Source: Acidimicrobiia bacterium (GTDB lineage: Bacteria; Actinomycetota; Acidimicrobiia; Acidimicrobiales; Aldehydirespiratoraceae). From it: DNA of 64,000 nt. Below the pieces are notes generated by a model. The model made no database searches and was not told the origin of the DNA. It saw nothing but the letters and a program-made list of their open reading frames with translations. The stretch is taken from assembly GCA_022819505.1 (NCBI GenBank), contig JAJEHD010000005.1, positions 124,001 to 188,000 of the forward strand, given 5' to 3'. The position numbers and the translations under genes are program-made. Shown piece by piece: positions 9,360 to 21,186 of the stretch (the first letter of the stretch is position 1; every line of letters starts with the position of its first letter).

Positions 9360-9400
9360 GAACACATGTTCGCCATGCTCGTAGGCCCAGCGGGTAGAGT
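9360..9400 (+). promoter_or_regulatory. SOS (LexA) box and -10 of uvrA
   Basis: GAACACATGTTC at 9360-9371 matches the GAAC-N4-GTTC LexA box of Gram-positive bacteria. It lies just upstream of a -10 TAGAGT (9395-9400), which is 6 nt from the GTG start. LexA would block the promoter and damage would release it. Confidence 0.75.
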
Positions 9401-9406
9401 CTGAGC

Positions 9407-12295
<2,889 letters not shown>

Positions 12296-12374
12296 CCGGC
12301 GTTCTCGTCGCGTTTCCCTGTTGCATGGACGGGAGGGCGCGATCAGACGCCGCTGACGCAGCAGGGGCCAAGGC

Positions 12375-14252
12375 ATGGGCGCGCTGAAGAGGCCGGCGGC
12401 GGGGTCCATCCCCGACGCGCCCGGGTCGTACCAGTTCCTCGACGCCGAGGGCCGGGTCATCTACGTGGGCAAGGCCAAGAGCCTGAGGTCGCGCCTGAAC
12501 AACTACTTCGGCTCGCACCTGCCGCTGCGCACCCGCCAGATGGTGGACGCGGCCGCGTCGGTGGAGTGGATACAGGTGGCCAACGAGGTCGAGGCCCTGA
12601 TGCTGGAGTTCTCGCTGATCCAGCGCCACCGGCCCCGGTTCAACGTGCGCTACACCGACGACAAGTCGTACCCGTTCCTGTGCGTGACCATGCTCGACGA
12701 GTGGCCCCGGGCCATGGTCATGCGGGGCCGGCGGCGCAAGGGCAACCGCTACTTCGGCCCCTACGGGCACGCCTACGCCATCCGCGACACCCTCGACCTG
12801 CTGCTGCGCACGTTCCCGATCCGCACCTGCACCGACGGCAAGTTCCGCCGGTACGCCAGCCTGGGCAAGCCCTGCCTGCTGTACCACATCGAGAAGTGCT
12901 CGGGACCGTGCGTGGGCGACGTCACCCCCGACGACTACGCCACGCTGGTGGCCGACCTGCTGGAGTTCCTCGAGGGGGACACCGACCCGGTCATCGACCG
13001 CCTCACCGCCGAGATGACGGCCGCGGCCGACGAGCAGGAGTACGAGCGGGCCGCCCGGCTCCGAGACCGGCTCGACTCGGTCCGCAAGGCGGTGGAGACC
13101 CAGCAGATGGTGGGCTCCCGCAGCGAGGACTTCGACGTGATCGGCCTTGTCGAGGACGCCCTGGAGGCGGCCGTGCAGGTGTTCTTCGTGCGCCGGGGCC
13201 GGGTGATGGGACGCCGGGGCTTCATGATCGACAAGGCCGAGGAACTCGACCGGGCCGAGCTGGTGAGCCGGACTCTCGAACGGCTCTACTTCGACGACAA
13301 CCCGCTGGGCTGGCCCAAGACGGTGCTGGTGCCCGACACGCCCGCCGAGGCGGCCCTCTACACCGAGTGGCTCACCGAGATGCGCGGCTCACGGGTGCAG
13401 ATCCGGGTGCCCCAGCGCGGCCCCAAGCGGGCGTTGCAACAGACAGTGACCCGCAACGCCGAGGAGTCGTTCACCCGGCACCGGCTCAAGCGCAGCACCG
13501 ACCACAACAGCCGGGCCCGGGCGCTCAACGAGCTCCAGGAGCACCTGGCGCTGGCCGAGGCCCCGCTGCGCATCGAGTGCTACGACATGAGCCACCTGTC
13601 GGGGCAGGACTATGTGGGCTCGATGGTGGTGCTCGAGGACGGCCTGCCCAAGAAGGCCGACTACCGGCGGTTCCGGCTGCGCTCTGTGCCCGGCAACGAC
13701 GACTTCGCGGCCATGCACGAGGTGCTGACCCGGCGTCTGAGCGGCTACCTGGAGCAGCGGGCCCGGCCGGTGACCGAGCGCGACGGCCGGTTCTCGTACC
13801 CGCCGCAGCTGCTGCTGGTGGACGGCGGCAAGGGCCAGTTGGGGGTGGCCGTGCGGGTCCTCCAGGAGCTCGGCCTCGACGACGAGATCCCGACCGCGGC
13901 GCTGGCCAAGCAGTTCGAGGAAGTGTTCCTGCCCGGCCTGGCCGAGCCGGTACGCCTCCCTCGCCAGTCCGAGGCCCTGTACATGCTCCAGCGCATCCGC
14001 GACGAGAGCCACCGCTTCGCCATCTCCTACCACCGCACCCTGCGGGGCAAACGCATGACCGGATCGGCCCTCGACGGCATCGCCGGCCTCGGACCGGTCC
14101 GCAAGGCCCGGCTCACGAAGGAGCTCGGCGGCGTGCGCGCCGTCCAGCGAGCGGAGTTGCACGAGCTGAAGGCGCTGGGTTGGCTGCCCGACGCGGTAGC
14201 CGAGAACGTCCACGCCGCCTTCCACCCGGGCGGCCATGCTGGGAGAGAATGA
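12375..14252 (+). CDS. uvrC: Excinuclease ABC subunit C
   Basis: UvrC makes the two incisions around a lesion held by UvrB. The 625 residues show the GIY-YIG nuclease domain (GSYQFLDAEGRVIYVGKAKS, about 16-35), the cysteine cluster around CLLYHIEKCSGPC, and a UVR motif (EQEYERAARLRDRLDSVRKA) that contacts UvrB. The RNase H-like domain follows (ECYDMSHLSGQDYVGSMVV, LLVDGGKGQL, SYHRTLRGKR), with a helix-hairpin-helix at the end (GIAGLGPVRKARLTKELGG). AGGGG precedes the ATG. The family normally leads straight into rapZ in actinobacteria; here a catabolic cassette begins at its 3' end. Confidence 0.97.
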   Translation: MGALKRPAAGSIPDAPGSYQFLDAEGRVIYVGKAKSLRSRLNNYFGSHLPLRTRQMVDAAASVEWIQVANEVEALMLEFSLIQRHRPRFNVRYTDDKSYPFLCVTMLDEWPRAMVMRGRRRKGNRYFGPYGHAYAIRDTLDLLLRTFPIRTCTDGKFRRYASLGKPCLLYHIEKCSGPCVGDVTPDDYATLVADLLEFLEGDTDPVIDRLTAEMTAAADEQEYERAARLRDRLDSVRKAVETQQMVGSRSEDFDVIGLVEDALEAAVQVFFVRRGRVMGRRGFMIDKAEELDRAELVSRTLERLYFDDNPLGWPKTVLVPDTPAEAALYTEWLTEMRGSRVQIRVPQRGPKRALQQTVTRNAEESFTRHRLKRSTDHNSRARALNELQEHLALAEAPLRIECYDMSHLSGQDYVGSMVVLEDGLPKKADYRRFRLRSVPGNDDFAAMHEVLTRRLSGYLEQRARPVTERDGRFSYPPQLLLVDGGKGQLGVAVRVLQELGLDDEIPTAALAKQFEEVFLPGLAEPVRLPRQSEALYMLQRIRDESHRFAISYHRTLRGKRMTGSALDGIAGLGPVRKARLTKELGGVRAVQRAELHELKALGWLPDAVAENVHAAFHPGGHAGRE

Positions 14253-14259
14253 GAGGGCG

Positions 14260-15129
14260 ATGACGCCCCTCGAACGAGTATCCGCGGACACCGGTCCTGA
14301 GCAGATCGTGGAGATCCTTCGCCGTGATGGTGGGATCGTCGTGGAGGGCATGTTCGACCGGGACCTCATCGATTCGGTTCGCGCCTCGGCCGACGACTAC
14401 GCCGCCTCGGTCGAACCGGGATCAGCCACCCAGGGGCTCGGCGAGGACGGCCGGGCGTTCGTGGGGCGAAGGACTGTGCGGTTCTCGAGCCTGGCCAGGC
14501 TGTGCCCGGCGTTCTTCGACGTTCTGGACGATGACCTGTTGGCTGCGGTCGCCGACGAGATGCTGCTGCCGGTATGCGGTGGCTACTGGCTCAACACCGC
14601 CCAGGTCATGTACATCGGCCCGGGCGAGGTCGCGCAGGTGCTGCATCGCGACGCCAACAACTGGTGGGAGTTCGTCAGCCGGATCTGGCCGGACGCTCCC
14701 GAGATCACGGTGAGTGCCATGATCGGTCTCGATGACGTCACCGAGGAGCTCGGTGCGACCCGGGTGGTTCCGGGCACCCATGCCGGTGGCGAGCTGAAGC
14801 GGTTCGCAGATGCTGAATCGGTGCCGGCCGAGCTCGGCCCCGGAGACGCTCTGCTCTATTCGGGATACGTACTCCACGGCGGCGGCGCCAACACGACGGA
14901 GAATCGCTGGCGAAAGGCCATGCACGTGAGCTTCGTCGCCGGATGGCTGACCCCGGAGGAGGCGAGTCCGCTCGACTTCGCCCCGGGCGAGCTCGCCTGC
15001 AGGAGTGAGCGGGTTCGACGGCTCCTCGGTCACGCCTCCTATGACCCGCGGCCCCACCCGGGCGGCGGCCTCTGGCTACGGCACGCCAAGGAGATGGCTC
15101 CGGACGCCACACGAGCCGAACGGCCATGA
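14260..15129 (+). CDS. Phytanoyl-CoA dioxygenase (PhyH) family protein
   Basis: This is probably an Fe(II)/2-oxoglutarate-dependent oxygenase of about 289 residues. The iron ligands are suggested by LHRDAN (HxD) in the middle and the distal His in GYVLHGGGAN, with a later Arg for 2-oxoglutarate. WPDAPEITVSAMIGLDDVTEELGATRVVPGTH is the usual core of the family, here cited as two adjacent blocks (WPDAPEITVSAMIGLDD and VTEELGATRVVPGTH). The upstream in-frame ATG 14236 overlaps uvrC; ATG 14260, after GAGAGG, fits the family start better. It heads the cassette between uvrC and rapZ. Its stop overlaps the next ATG (ATGA). The substrate is unknown. Confidence 0.8.
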   Translation: MTPLERVSADTGPEQIVEILRRDGGIVVEGMFDRDLIDSVRASADDYAASVEPGSATQGLGEDGRAFVGRRTVRFSSLARLCPAFFDVLDDDLLAAVADEMLLPVCGGYWLNTAQVMYIGPGEVAQVLHRDANNWWEFVSRIWPDAPEITVSAMIGLDDVTEELGATRVVPGTHAGGELKRFADAESVPAELGPGDALLYSGYVLHGGGANTTENRWRKAMHVSFVAGWLTPEEASPLDFAPGELACRSERVRRLLGHASYDPRPHPGGGLWLRHAKEMAPDATRAERP

Positions 15130-15359
15130 CGGCATCGCCGATCCGCTCACGACAGCAGCTCCACCTCGACGAACTCGCGGCGGCTCTCGAGATCCAGCAC
15201 GGGAACCTGGTCGCATCGACGGTCGATCGGATGCGATACGTCGAAGGTCCGGAGGCCCCCGTCGCGATCATCAACCGGCTCACGCTCGATGCCTACCGTC
15301 AGGCCTCGGTCGCGGCGGCCACCGGCCACGAGGGAGGTCCCCGATGCACGACTCCTTGA
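15126..15359 (+). CDS. Small hypothetical protein of the PhyH-SDR cassette, 77 residues
   Basis: The ATG overlaps the PhyH stop (ATGA) and the gene runs 16 nt into the following SDR, so it is embedded in an operon with coupled translation. The protein is mostly helical by eye (QQLHLDELAAALEI, VDRMRYVEGPEAPVAIINRL, LDAYRQASVAAATG), acidic and basic residues alternate, and there are no cysteines before the last few residues. I do not recognise a family. It could be a small accessory subunit of a neighbouring enzyme. The tight overlaps at both ends are the main support for it being real. Confidence 0.6.
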   Translation: MTASPIRSRQQLHLDELAAALEIQHGNLVASTVDRMRYVEGPEAPVAIINRLTLDAYRQASVAAATGHEGGPRCTTP

Positions 15360-16147
15360 ACGGCAAGATCGTCCTGGTCACCGGGGCCGGCCGCGGTATT
15401 GGCCGGGCGATAGCCGAGCGCTTCGGCGGCGCGGGAGCTGCGGTCGCGGCCAACGACGTAGACGGCGAGGCCGCGGCCCGCACCGCCCGGGCGATCACCG
15501 ACTCCGGCGGCACGGCCATGGCGGCTCCGGCTGACGTGTCCGACAGCGCCCAGGTCAGTGCCATGGTCGACGGGGTGATGGCCGAGCATGGCCGCGTCGA
15601 CGTGCTGGTCAACAACGCCGCGATCATCAGCCCGATGCTGCACTTCTTCGAGGCCGACGAGGCGTGGTGGCGGCGCATCATCGACGTCAACCTCACCGGG
15701 CACTTCCTGGTGTCGCACCCGATCGCCCGCATCATGGCCACTCACGGCGGTGGCGCCATCATCAACATGAGCTCGGGCGGCGCCACCCGGGCCCACCGCT
15801 CGTTCACCGCCTACGACGCCACCAAGGGCGGCATCGAGGCCCTCACCCGGGCGATGGCGCTGGACCTCGGCCCCTACAACGTGCGGGTCAATGCCCTGGT
15901 GCCCGGCTCGATCGACACCAGCGGCATGACGGCCGAAGAGCGCACCCACCGGGGCGAGAACGTGCCCTTGGGACGGATCGGGGAGCCCCTGGACATGACC
16001 GGCGCCGCGCTGTTCCTGGCCTCCGACGACGCCGGCTACATCACCGGCGAGACGCTACGGGTGGACGGCGGGATGCTGGCCCAGCAGCGCTCGGCCACGG
16101 CCGACATCGTCAGGCCCGACAGCTTCCCCGCCGTCGAGGACCTGTAG
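15344..16147 (+). CDS. Short-chain dehydrogenase/reductase (SDR)
   Basis: This is a classical SDR of 267 residues. The cofactor loop is TGAGRGIG (about 14-21), followed by NNAAI (NNAG-like motif). The catalytic Ser lies in NMSSGG, and YDATK supplies the Tyr and Lys. The C-terminal YITGETLRVDGGM is typical. It would be an NAD(P)-dependent oxidoreductase of a small alcohol or ketone. GGGAGG upstream favours ATG 15344 over longer in-frame starts. It sits between the 77-residue protein and the hydantoinase fusion, with a 2-nt gap to the latter. A pathway with the adjacent hydrolase and oxidase is likely, but the substrate cannot be read from sequence. Confidence 0.88.
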   Translation: MHDSLNGKIVLVTGAGRGIGRAIAERFGGAGAAVAANDVDGEAAARTARAITDSGGTAMAAPADVSDSAQVSAMVDGVMAEHGRVDVLVNNAAIISPMLHFFEADEAWWRRIIDVNLTGHFLVSHPIARIMATHGGGAIINMSSGGATRAHRSFTAYDATKGGIEALTRAMALDLGPYNVRVNALVPGSIDTSGMTAEERTHRGENVPLGRIGEPLDMTGAALFLASDDAGYITGETLRVDGGMLAQQRSATADIVRPDSFPAVEDL

Positions 16148-16149
16148 CC

Positions 16150-19100
16150 GTGGCCGGGCCCCGGATCGGTGTGGATGTCGGGGGCACGTTCACCGACGTG
16201 GCCCTAGAGCGGGCCGACGGCACGTTCTCGTCCATCAAGGTCCTCACCACCCATGAACGGCCCGAGGAGGGGATCCTCGCGGGAATCGCGTCCGTCGCGG
16301 CCCGCGAGGGCGCGGCGATGGGTGAGATCGCGCAGATCATCCACGGCACCACCCTGGCCACCAACGCTCTGATCGAGCGCCGGGGGGCCAAGACCGCGCT
16401 GGTCACCACCGCCGGGTTCCGCGACGTGATCGAGACCCGCACCGAGAGCCGCTTCGAGCAGTACGACCTCAACATCGTGCTGCCGGCCCCCCTGATCGAG
16501 CGCAAGGACCGCTTCGTGGTGCCCGAGAGGATCAGCGCCCGCGGCGAGGTGCTGCTGCCCTTCGACGAGACGGCCGCCCGAGGCGTCGTGGACCGGGTGG
16601 TGGACGGAGGGTACGCCTCGGTGGCCGTCGGGTTCATGCACAGCTACCGAAACCCGGACCACGAGCGCCGCTTCCGCGATCTGCTGCTGGAGGCGTCCGA
16701 CGACATCGCGGTGTCGCTCAGCTGCGAGGTCTCACCCCAGATGCGGGAGTTCGAGCGGTTCAACACGGTGTGCGCCAACGCCTACGTCCAGCCTCTGATC
16801 GCCTCGTATCTGCGCAGGCTCGAGTCCGAGCTGCGCCGAATGGGCGCTTCGTGCCCGCTGCTGCTGATCCACTCCGGTGGCGGCCTGATGAGCAGCGCCG
16901 CCGCAGCGGCCTTCCCGGTGAGGCTGATCGAGTCGGGACCGGCCGGGGGAGCGATCTTCGCCGCCCACCTGGCCCGGACCCATCGCCGTGACCGGATCGT
17001 CTCGTTCGACATGGGCGGGACGACGGCGAAGATCGCCCTGATCGAGGACTGCTCGCCCCGCACGGCCAAGACCTTCGAAACGGCCCGCACCGCCCGATTC
17101 AAGAAGGGCAGCGGCATGCCGATCTCGGTTCCGACCATCGAGATGATCGAGATCGGGGCGGGCGGCGGCTCCATCGCCACCGTCGACGCTCTAGGCCAGA
17201 TCCGGGTGGGGCCCTTGAGCGCGGGCGCCGATCCGGGCCCAGCCGCCTACGGCCTCGGTGGCACGGCCGCCACCGTCACCGACGCCGATGTGCAGATGGG
17301 CCGGCTGCATCCCGACACCTTCGGCGCCTCCGGCATCTCGCTGTCGGTCCAGCGGGCGGCCGAGGCGCTCAAGTCAGCTGTGGGCGACCCCCTGGGACTC
17401 GACACCGACGCGGCCGCCGTCGGCGTGGACGAGGTGGTGGACGAGAACATGGCCAACGCGGCCCGCACCCACGCGGTGGAGAGCGGCAAGGACCTGGCCG
17501 GCTACTCCATGGTCGCCTTCGGGGGCGCGGCGCCCCTCCACGCCAGTCATCTCATCGACAAGCTCGACATCGACGAGGTGCTGGTGCCGGTGGGCGCCGG
17601 GGTGGGCTCGGCGATCGGGTTCCTGCTGGCGCCGTTCTCCTACGAGGCCACCCGCAGCTTCTACGCCACCTCCGACAACTTCGACACCGGGGGCGTGAAG
17701 TCGGTGCTCCACGAGTTGGCCGCCGAGGCCGAGGCGTTCGTCCGGATGGGCACGACCGAGGCGGTGATGATCGAACGCGAGGTGCTGATGCGCTACCGCG
17801 GCCAGGGATGGGAGATCCCGGTGGCGCTGCCCCAGGGCGAGTTCGACGACATCGCCGCCCAGGAACTCGTCGGTGCCTTCGTCAAGGCCTACGAAGCTTT
17901 CTTCGGACGGGCCATCGACGGGTTGACCATCGAGGCGGTGAGCTGGTCGGTGACCGTGTCCTCGGTGCGCGAGGCGCCCCGCACGGTGGAGCCGGTCGCG
18001 GCCGGGGAGCCGCCGAGGGCCGTGAGCACCCGGCTGGTGCACGACCTGGCCACCGGCGGCAGGGTGCCCACGGCCGTGTTCGACCGCGGCGTCTTGGCCG
18101 CCGGCGACACGGTGGCCGGTCCAGCGCTGATCACCGAGGACCAGACCACCACCGTGATCGCCTCAGGCCACCAGGCCGTGGTGGAGGCCGACCTGACCCT
18201 ACGGATCGCCCGCAGCAACGGCCATGGCCGCGACGCGGCGTCCGGCCCGACCGCCTCCAGCCAGCAGCACCGAAGCGGGAAGCCAGCCGCCGCCCAGCGC
18301 GAGGTTGCTCTCCAGATCATGTGGAACCGGCTCGTCTCGGTGGTGGAGGAGCAGGCGCTCACGCTCGTGCGAACCGCCTTCTCCACGTCGGTGCGGGAGG
18401 CCGGGGACCTGTCGGCAGGCGTGTTCGACCGCTCCGGCCGCATGATCGCCCAGGCCGTCACCGGAACCCCCGGCCACGTCAACACCATGGCCGCCTCGCT
18501 CGGGCACTTCATCAACGAGATCGGCACCGACAGCATGAGGCCGGGCGACGTGTACCTCACCAACGACCCGTGGAAGGCCACCGGCCACCTCCACGACTTC
18601 ACCGTGGCCACTCCGGTGTTCATGGAGCACACCCCCGGTGAGCCCGGGAACCTGATCGGCTTCTTCGCCTCCACCGCGCACGTGGTGGACATCGGCGGGC
18701 GGGGTTTCGGACCCGACGGGCGCGAGCTCTACGAGGAGGGCCTCCGCGTCCCGATCATGAGGTGGGCGGACCGGGGCCGCCTCAACCGCGACCTGGTCGA
18801 GATAGTGCGCTGCAACGTGCGCGAGCCCGACCAGGTGGTCGGCGACATCCACGGCCTGGCCGCCTCCAACGAGACGGGCCGGCGGCGGCTGCTGGACATG
18901 CTGCACGAGTTCGGGCTGGCCGACCTGGAGGAGCTGGCCGGCTTCGTGTTCGATCGCACCCGCCGAGCCACCCTCGACGCCCTCGGCCGGGTGCCCAACG
19001 GCGTCTACCGCAACACCATGCGGGTGGACGGCTACGACGACCCGGTGACCCTGTCGGCGGCGGTGACCGTGACCGACACCGGCATGCACGCCGACTTCAC

Positions 19101-19917
19101 GGGAACATCGCCGGTCAGCCCCTTCGGCATCAACGTCCCGATCACCTACGCCCAGGCCTACTTCACCTACGGGATGCTGGTGGCTCTGGCACCGGAGCTG
19201 CCCAACAACTTCGCATCGCTGGAACCGTTCACGGTCAGCTCGCCGCATGGCAGCATCCTCAACGCGGTGGAGCCCGACCCGGTGGCGGTGCGTCACGTGA
19301 TCGGCCACTTCGTGACCGACCTGTGCATGGGCGCCATCGCCAAGGCCCTGCCCGAGGTGGTGCCGGCCGAGGGTTCGGGCGCGCTGTGGAATTTCCAGGC
19401 CAGCGCCCGCAGCGCCGATCCGGCGGATCCCCGCCCACCGGTGGAGATGCTCATGTTCAACAGCGGCGGCACCGGCGCCCGGCCCGGCCTGGACGGGCTG
19501 ACCGCCACCGCCTTCCCGTCGGGCGTGAGGACCATGAGCGTCGAAGCCACCGAGCAGGTGGGTCCGATAGTGGTGTGGCGCAAGGAGATCCGCGACGACA
19601 GCGGGGGCCAGGGCCGGTTCCGGGGCGGCCTGGGGCAGGTCATCGAGATCAGCCCCGCGGAGGGCTACATGTTCGAGTTCTCGGCCATGTTCGACCGGGT
19701 GGACAACCCGGCCCGGGGCCGGGCCGGTGGAGCGGACGGCGCCCGCGGCCGGGTGAGGCTCGACGACGGCACTCCCTTCTCGGCCAAGGGCAAGCAGACG
19801 GTTGCGGCCGGGCGCCGGCTCATCCTCGAGTTGCCCGGCGGAGGCGGCTTCGGCGACCCAGCCGAACGAGAGCCGGCCGCCATGGCCAACGACATCGCCC
19901 AGGGCTACGTGACTTGA
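16150..19917 (+). CDS. Fused hydantoinase/5-oxoprolinase A and B subunits
   Basis: This large ATP-dependent amidohydrolase of about 1255 residues joins both subunits of the hydantoinase/oxoprolinase family. The HyuA part opens with GVDVGGTFTDVALE and continues with IIHGTTLATNALIERRGAKT, GGGLMSSAAA, SFDMGGTTAK and GGGSIATVD. The HyuB part begins near residue 707 (MWNRLVSVVEEQALTLVRTA) and ends with the glycine-rich FRGGLGQVIEISP and GGGGFGDPAER. Bacterial members are usually separate genes; the fused form resembles eukaryotic 5-oxoprolinase. Members cleave 5-oxoproline, N-methylhydantoin or related cyclic amides using ATP. Start GTG 16150 is 2 nt after the SDR stop, where the domain begins. 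It probably acts with the following FAD oxidase. Confidence 0.93.
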   Translation: MAGPRIGVDVGGTFTDVALERADGTFSSIKVLTTHERPEEGILAGIASVAAREGAAMGEIAQIIHGTTLATNALIERRGAKTALVTTAGFRDVIETRTESRFEQYDLNIVLPAPLIERKDRFVVPERISARGEVLLPFDETAARGVVDRVVDGGYASVAVGFMHSYRNPDHERRFRDLLLEASDDIAVSLSCEVSPQMREFERFNTVCANAYVQPLIASYLRRLESELRRMGASCPLLLIHSGGGLMSSAAAAAFPVRLIESGPAGGAIFAAHLARTHRRDRIVSFDMGGTTAKIALIEDCSPRTAKTFETARTARFKKGSGMPISVPTIEMIEIGAGGGSIATVDALGQIRVGPLSAGADPGPAAYGLGGTAATVTDADVQMGRLHPDTFGASGISLSVQRAAEALKSAVGDPLGLDTDAAAVGVDEVVDENMANAARTHAVESGKDLAGYSMVAFGGAAPLHASHLIDKLDIDEVLVPVGAGVGSAIGFLLAPFSYEATRSFYATSDNFDTGGVKSVLHELAAEAEAFVRMGTTEAVMIEREVLMRYRGQGWEIPVALPQGEFDDIAAQELVGAFVKAYEAFFGRAIDGLTIEAVSWSVTVSSVREAPRTVEPVAAGEPPRAVSTRLVHDLATGGRVPTAVFDRGVLAAGDTVAGPALITEDQTTTVIASGHQAVVEADLTLRIARSNGHGRDAASGPTASSQQHRSGKPAAAQREVALQIMWNRLVSVVEEQALTLVRTAFSTSVREAGDLSAGVFDRSGRMIAQAVTGTPGHVNTMAASLGHFINEIGTDSMRPGDVYLTNDPWKATGHLHDFTVATPVFMEHTPGEPGNLIGFFASTAHVVDIGGRGFGPDGRELYEEGLRVPIMRWADRGRLNRDLVEIVRCNVREPDQVVGDIHGLAASNETGRRRLLDMLHEFGLADLEELAGFVFDRTRRATLDALGRVPNGVYRNTMRVDGYDDPVTLSAAVTVTDTGMHADFTGTSPVSPFGINVPITYAQAYFTYGMLVALAPELPNNFASLEPFTVSSPHGSILNAVEPDPVAVRHVIGHFVTDLCMGAIAKALPEVVPAEGSGALWNFQASARSADPADPRPPVEMLMFNSGGTGARPGLDGLTATAFPSGVRTMSVEATEQVGPIVVWRKEIRDDSGGQGRFRGGLGQVIEISPAEGYMFEFSAMFDRVDNPARGRAGGADGARGRVRLDDGTPFSAKGKQTVAAGRRLILELPGGGGFGDPAEREPAAMANDIAQGYVT

Positions 19918-19923
19918 GGAACG

Positions 19924-19959
19924 CCGCCTCTTGAAGGACTCCGCCTCTTGAAGGACTCC
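19924..19959 (+). repeat. 17-bp tandem duplication at the start of the FAD oxidoreductase
   Basis: The 17-nt unit beginning gcctcttgaagg is present twice head to tail (19926-19942 and 19943-19959). Each copy holds a TTG. The second (19948) starts the oxidoreductase. The first opens a six-codon frame whose TGA (19949-19951) overlaps that TTG. Confidence 0.85.
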
Positions 19960-21129
19960 TATGACGTCGTGATCGTGGGCGGGGCAATCATGGGATCGTC
20001 GGTCGCCTGGTTCCTGGCCCGCAACCCGGACTTCGACGGCACGGTCCTGGTGGTGGAGCGCGACCCGTCGTACCAGGACAGTTCCACCGCCCGGACCAAC
20101 AGCTGCATGCGCCAGCAGTTCTCCCGCGAGGTGAACATCCGCATCTCGCAGTTCGGCGCCGAGTTCGTGCGCGACTTCCGGGCCTGGATGGACGATCCCG
20201 AAGCGCCGGAGGTCCCGGTCAACCACTTCGGCTACATGTACTTCGCGTCCGATACGGCCACAGCCAAGGTGCTGGAGGCCAACCAGCGGATCCAGGCCTC
20301 TTTGGGAGCGGGCACCAGGATCATGGCCCCGGCCGAGATTGCGGCCGAGTACCCGTTCTACAACGTCGACGACGTCGTGTGCGGCAGCCACAACCTCGTC
20401 GGGGAGGGCTGGTTCGACTCGGGGACCGTCTTCGACTGGTGGCGGCGACAGGCCCGCCGCAACGGCGTCGAGTACCGCACCGACGAGATAGTCGGAATCG
20501 ATCGCTGCGGCGACGCGGTGACCGGTGTGGCCCTGGCGTCGGGCGGCCGCATCGGCTGCGGCACCCTGGTCAACGCCACCGGTCCCCGGGCTGCCCGCAC
20601 GGCCGCCATGGCGGGATTGGAGCTGCCGGTGGAGCCCCGCAAGCGGTTCACGTGGATCTTCGACGCGGCCGAGCCGCTGGAGCAGGACCTGCCGCTGACG
20701 ATCGACCCCACCGGTGTGCACGTCCGCACCGACGGTGCCGCCTACATGGCCGGCTGCCCGCCGGACCACGACCCTCCGGTGGACCACGACGACTTCGACA
20801 TGGACCACGACATCTTCGAGGACAAGGTGTGGCCCGCGCTGGCCCACCGCATCCCCGCCTTCGAGCGGATCAAGGTCACTAGCCGGTGGGCCGGGCACTA
20901 CGCCTACAACCGCCTGGACCACAATGCGGTGGTCGGCCCCCATCCCGAGGTGTCGAACTTCCTCTTCGTGAACGGCTTCTCGGGCCACGGCATACAGCAG
21001 TCGCCGGCCATGGGCCGGGCCGTGTCGGAGCTGATCGCCTACGGCGAGTACCGGACGCTCGACCTGTCGGCGCTCGGCTACGAGCGCATCGCCCGGGGCG
21101 AGCCGTTCGTCGAGACCGCAATCATCTAG
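19948..21129 (+). CDS. FAD-dependent oxidoreductase of the DAO (glycine/sarcosine oxidase-like) family
   Basis: This flavoenzyme of 393 residues has the Rossmann motif VVIVGGAIMGSSVAWFLA at its N-terminus and VVERDP at the end of the second beta strand. A TARTNSCMRQQFS segment resembles the flavin-linking region of sarcosine and dimethylglycine oxidases. The C-terminal FVNGFSGHGIQQSPAMGRA is the conserved FAD-binding stretch of this family. It would oxidise an N-methylated or secondary amino acid, consistent with a hydantoinase product, but the substrate is not proven. The start is TTG, set by AAGGA 9 nt upstream inside a 17-bp tandem duplication. It is the last gene of the cassette before rapZ. 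Confidence 0.85.
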   Translation: MKDSYDVVIVGGAIMGSSVAWFLARNPDFDGTVLVVERDPSYQDSSTARTNSCMRQQFSREVNIRISQFGAEFVRDFRAWMDDPEAPEVPVNHFGYMYFASDTATAKVLEANQRIQASLGAGTRIMAPAEIAAEYPFYNVDDVVCGSHNLVGEGWFDSGTVFDWWRRQARRNGVEYRTDEIVGIDRCGDAVTGVALASGGRIGCGTLVNATGPRAARTAAMAGLELPVEPRKRFTWIFDAAEPLEQDLPLTIDPTGVHVRTDGAAYMAGCPPDHDPPVDHDDFDMDHDIFEDKVWPALAHRIPAFERIKVTSRWAGHYAYNRLDHNAVVGPHPEVSNFLFVNGFSGHGIQQSPAMGRAVSELIAYGEYRTLDLSALGYERIARGEPFVETAII

Positions 21130-21186
21130 GCCCAGGTGTGAGGAGCGACCGTTCGGGTGCGGCGCCCCAACTACCATGAACACCGA

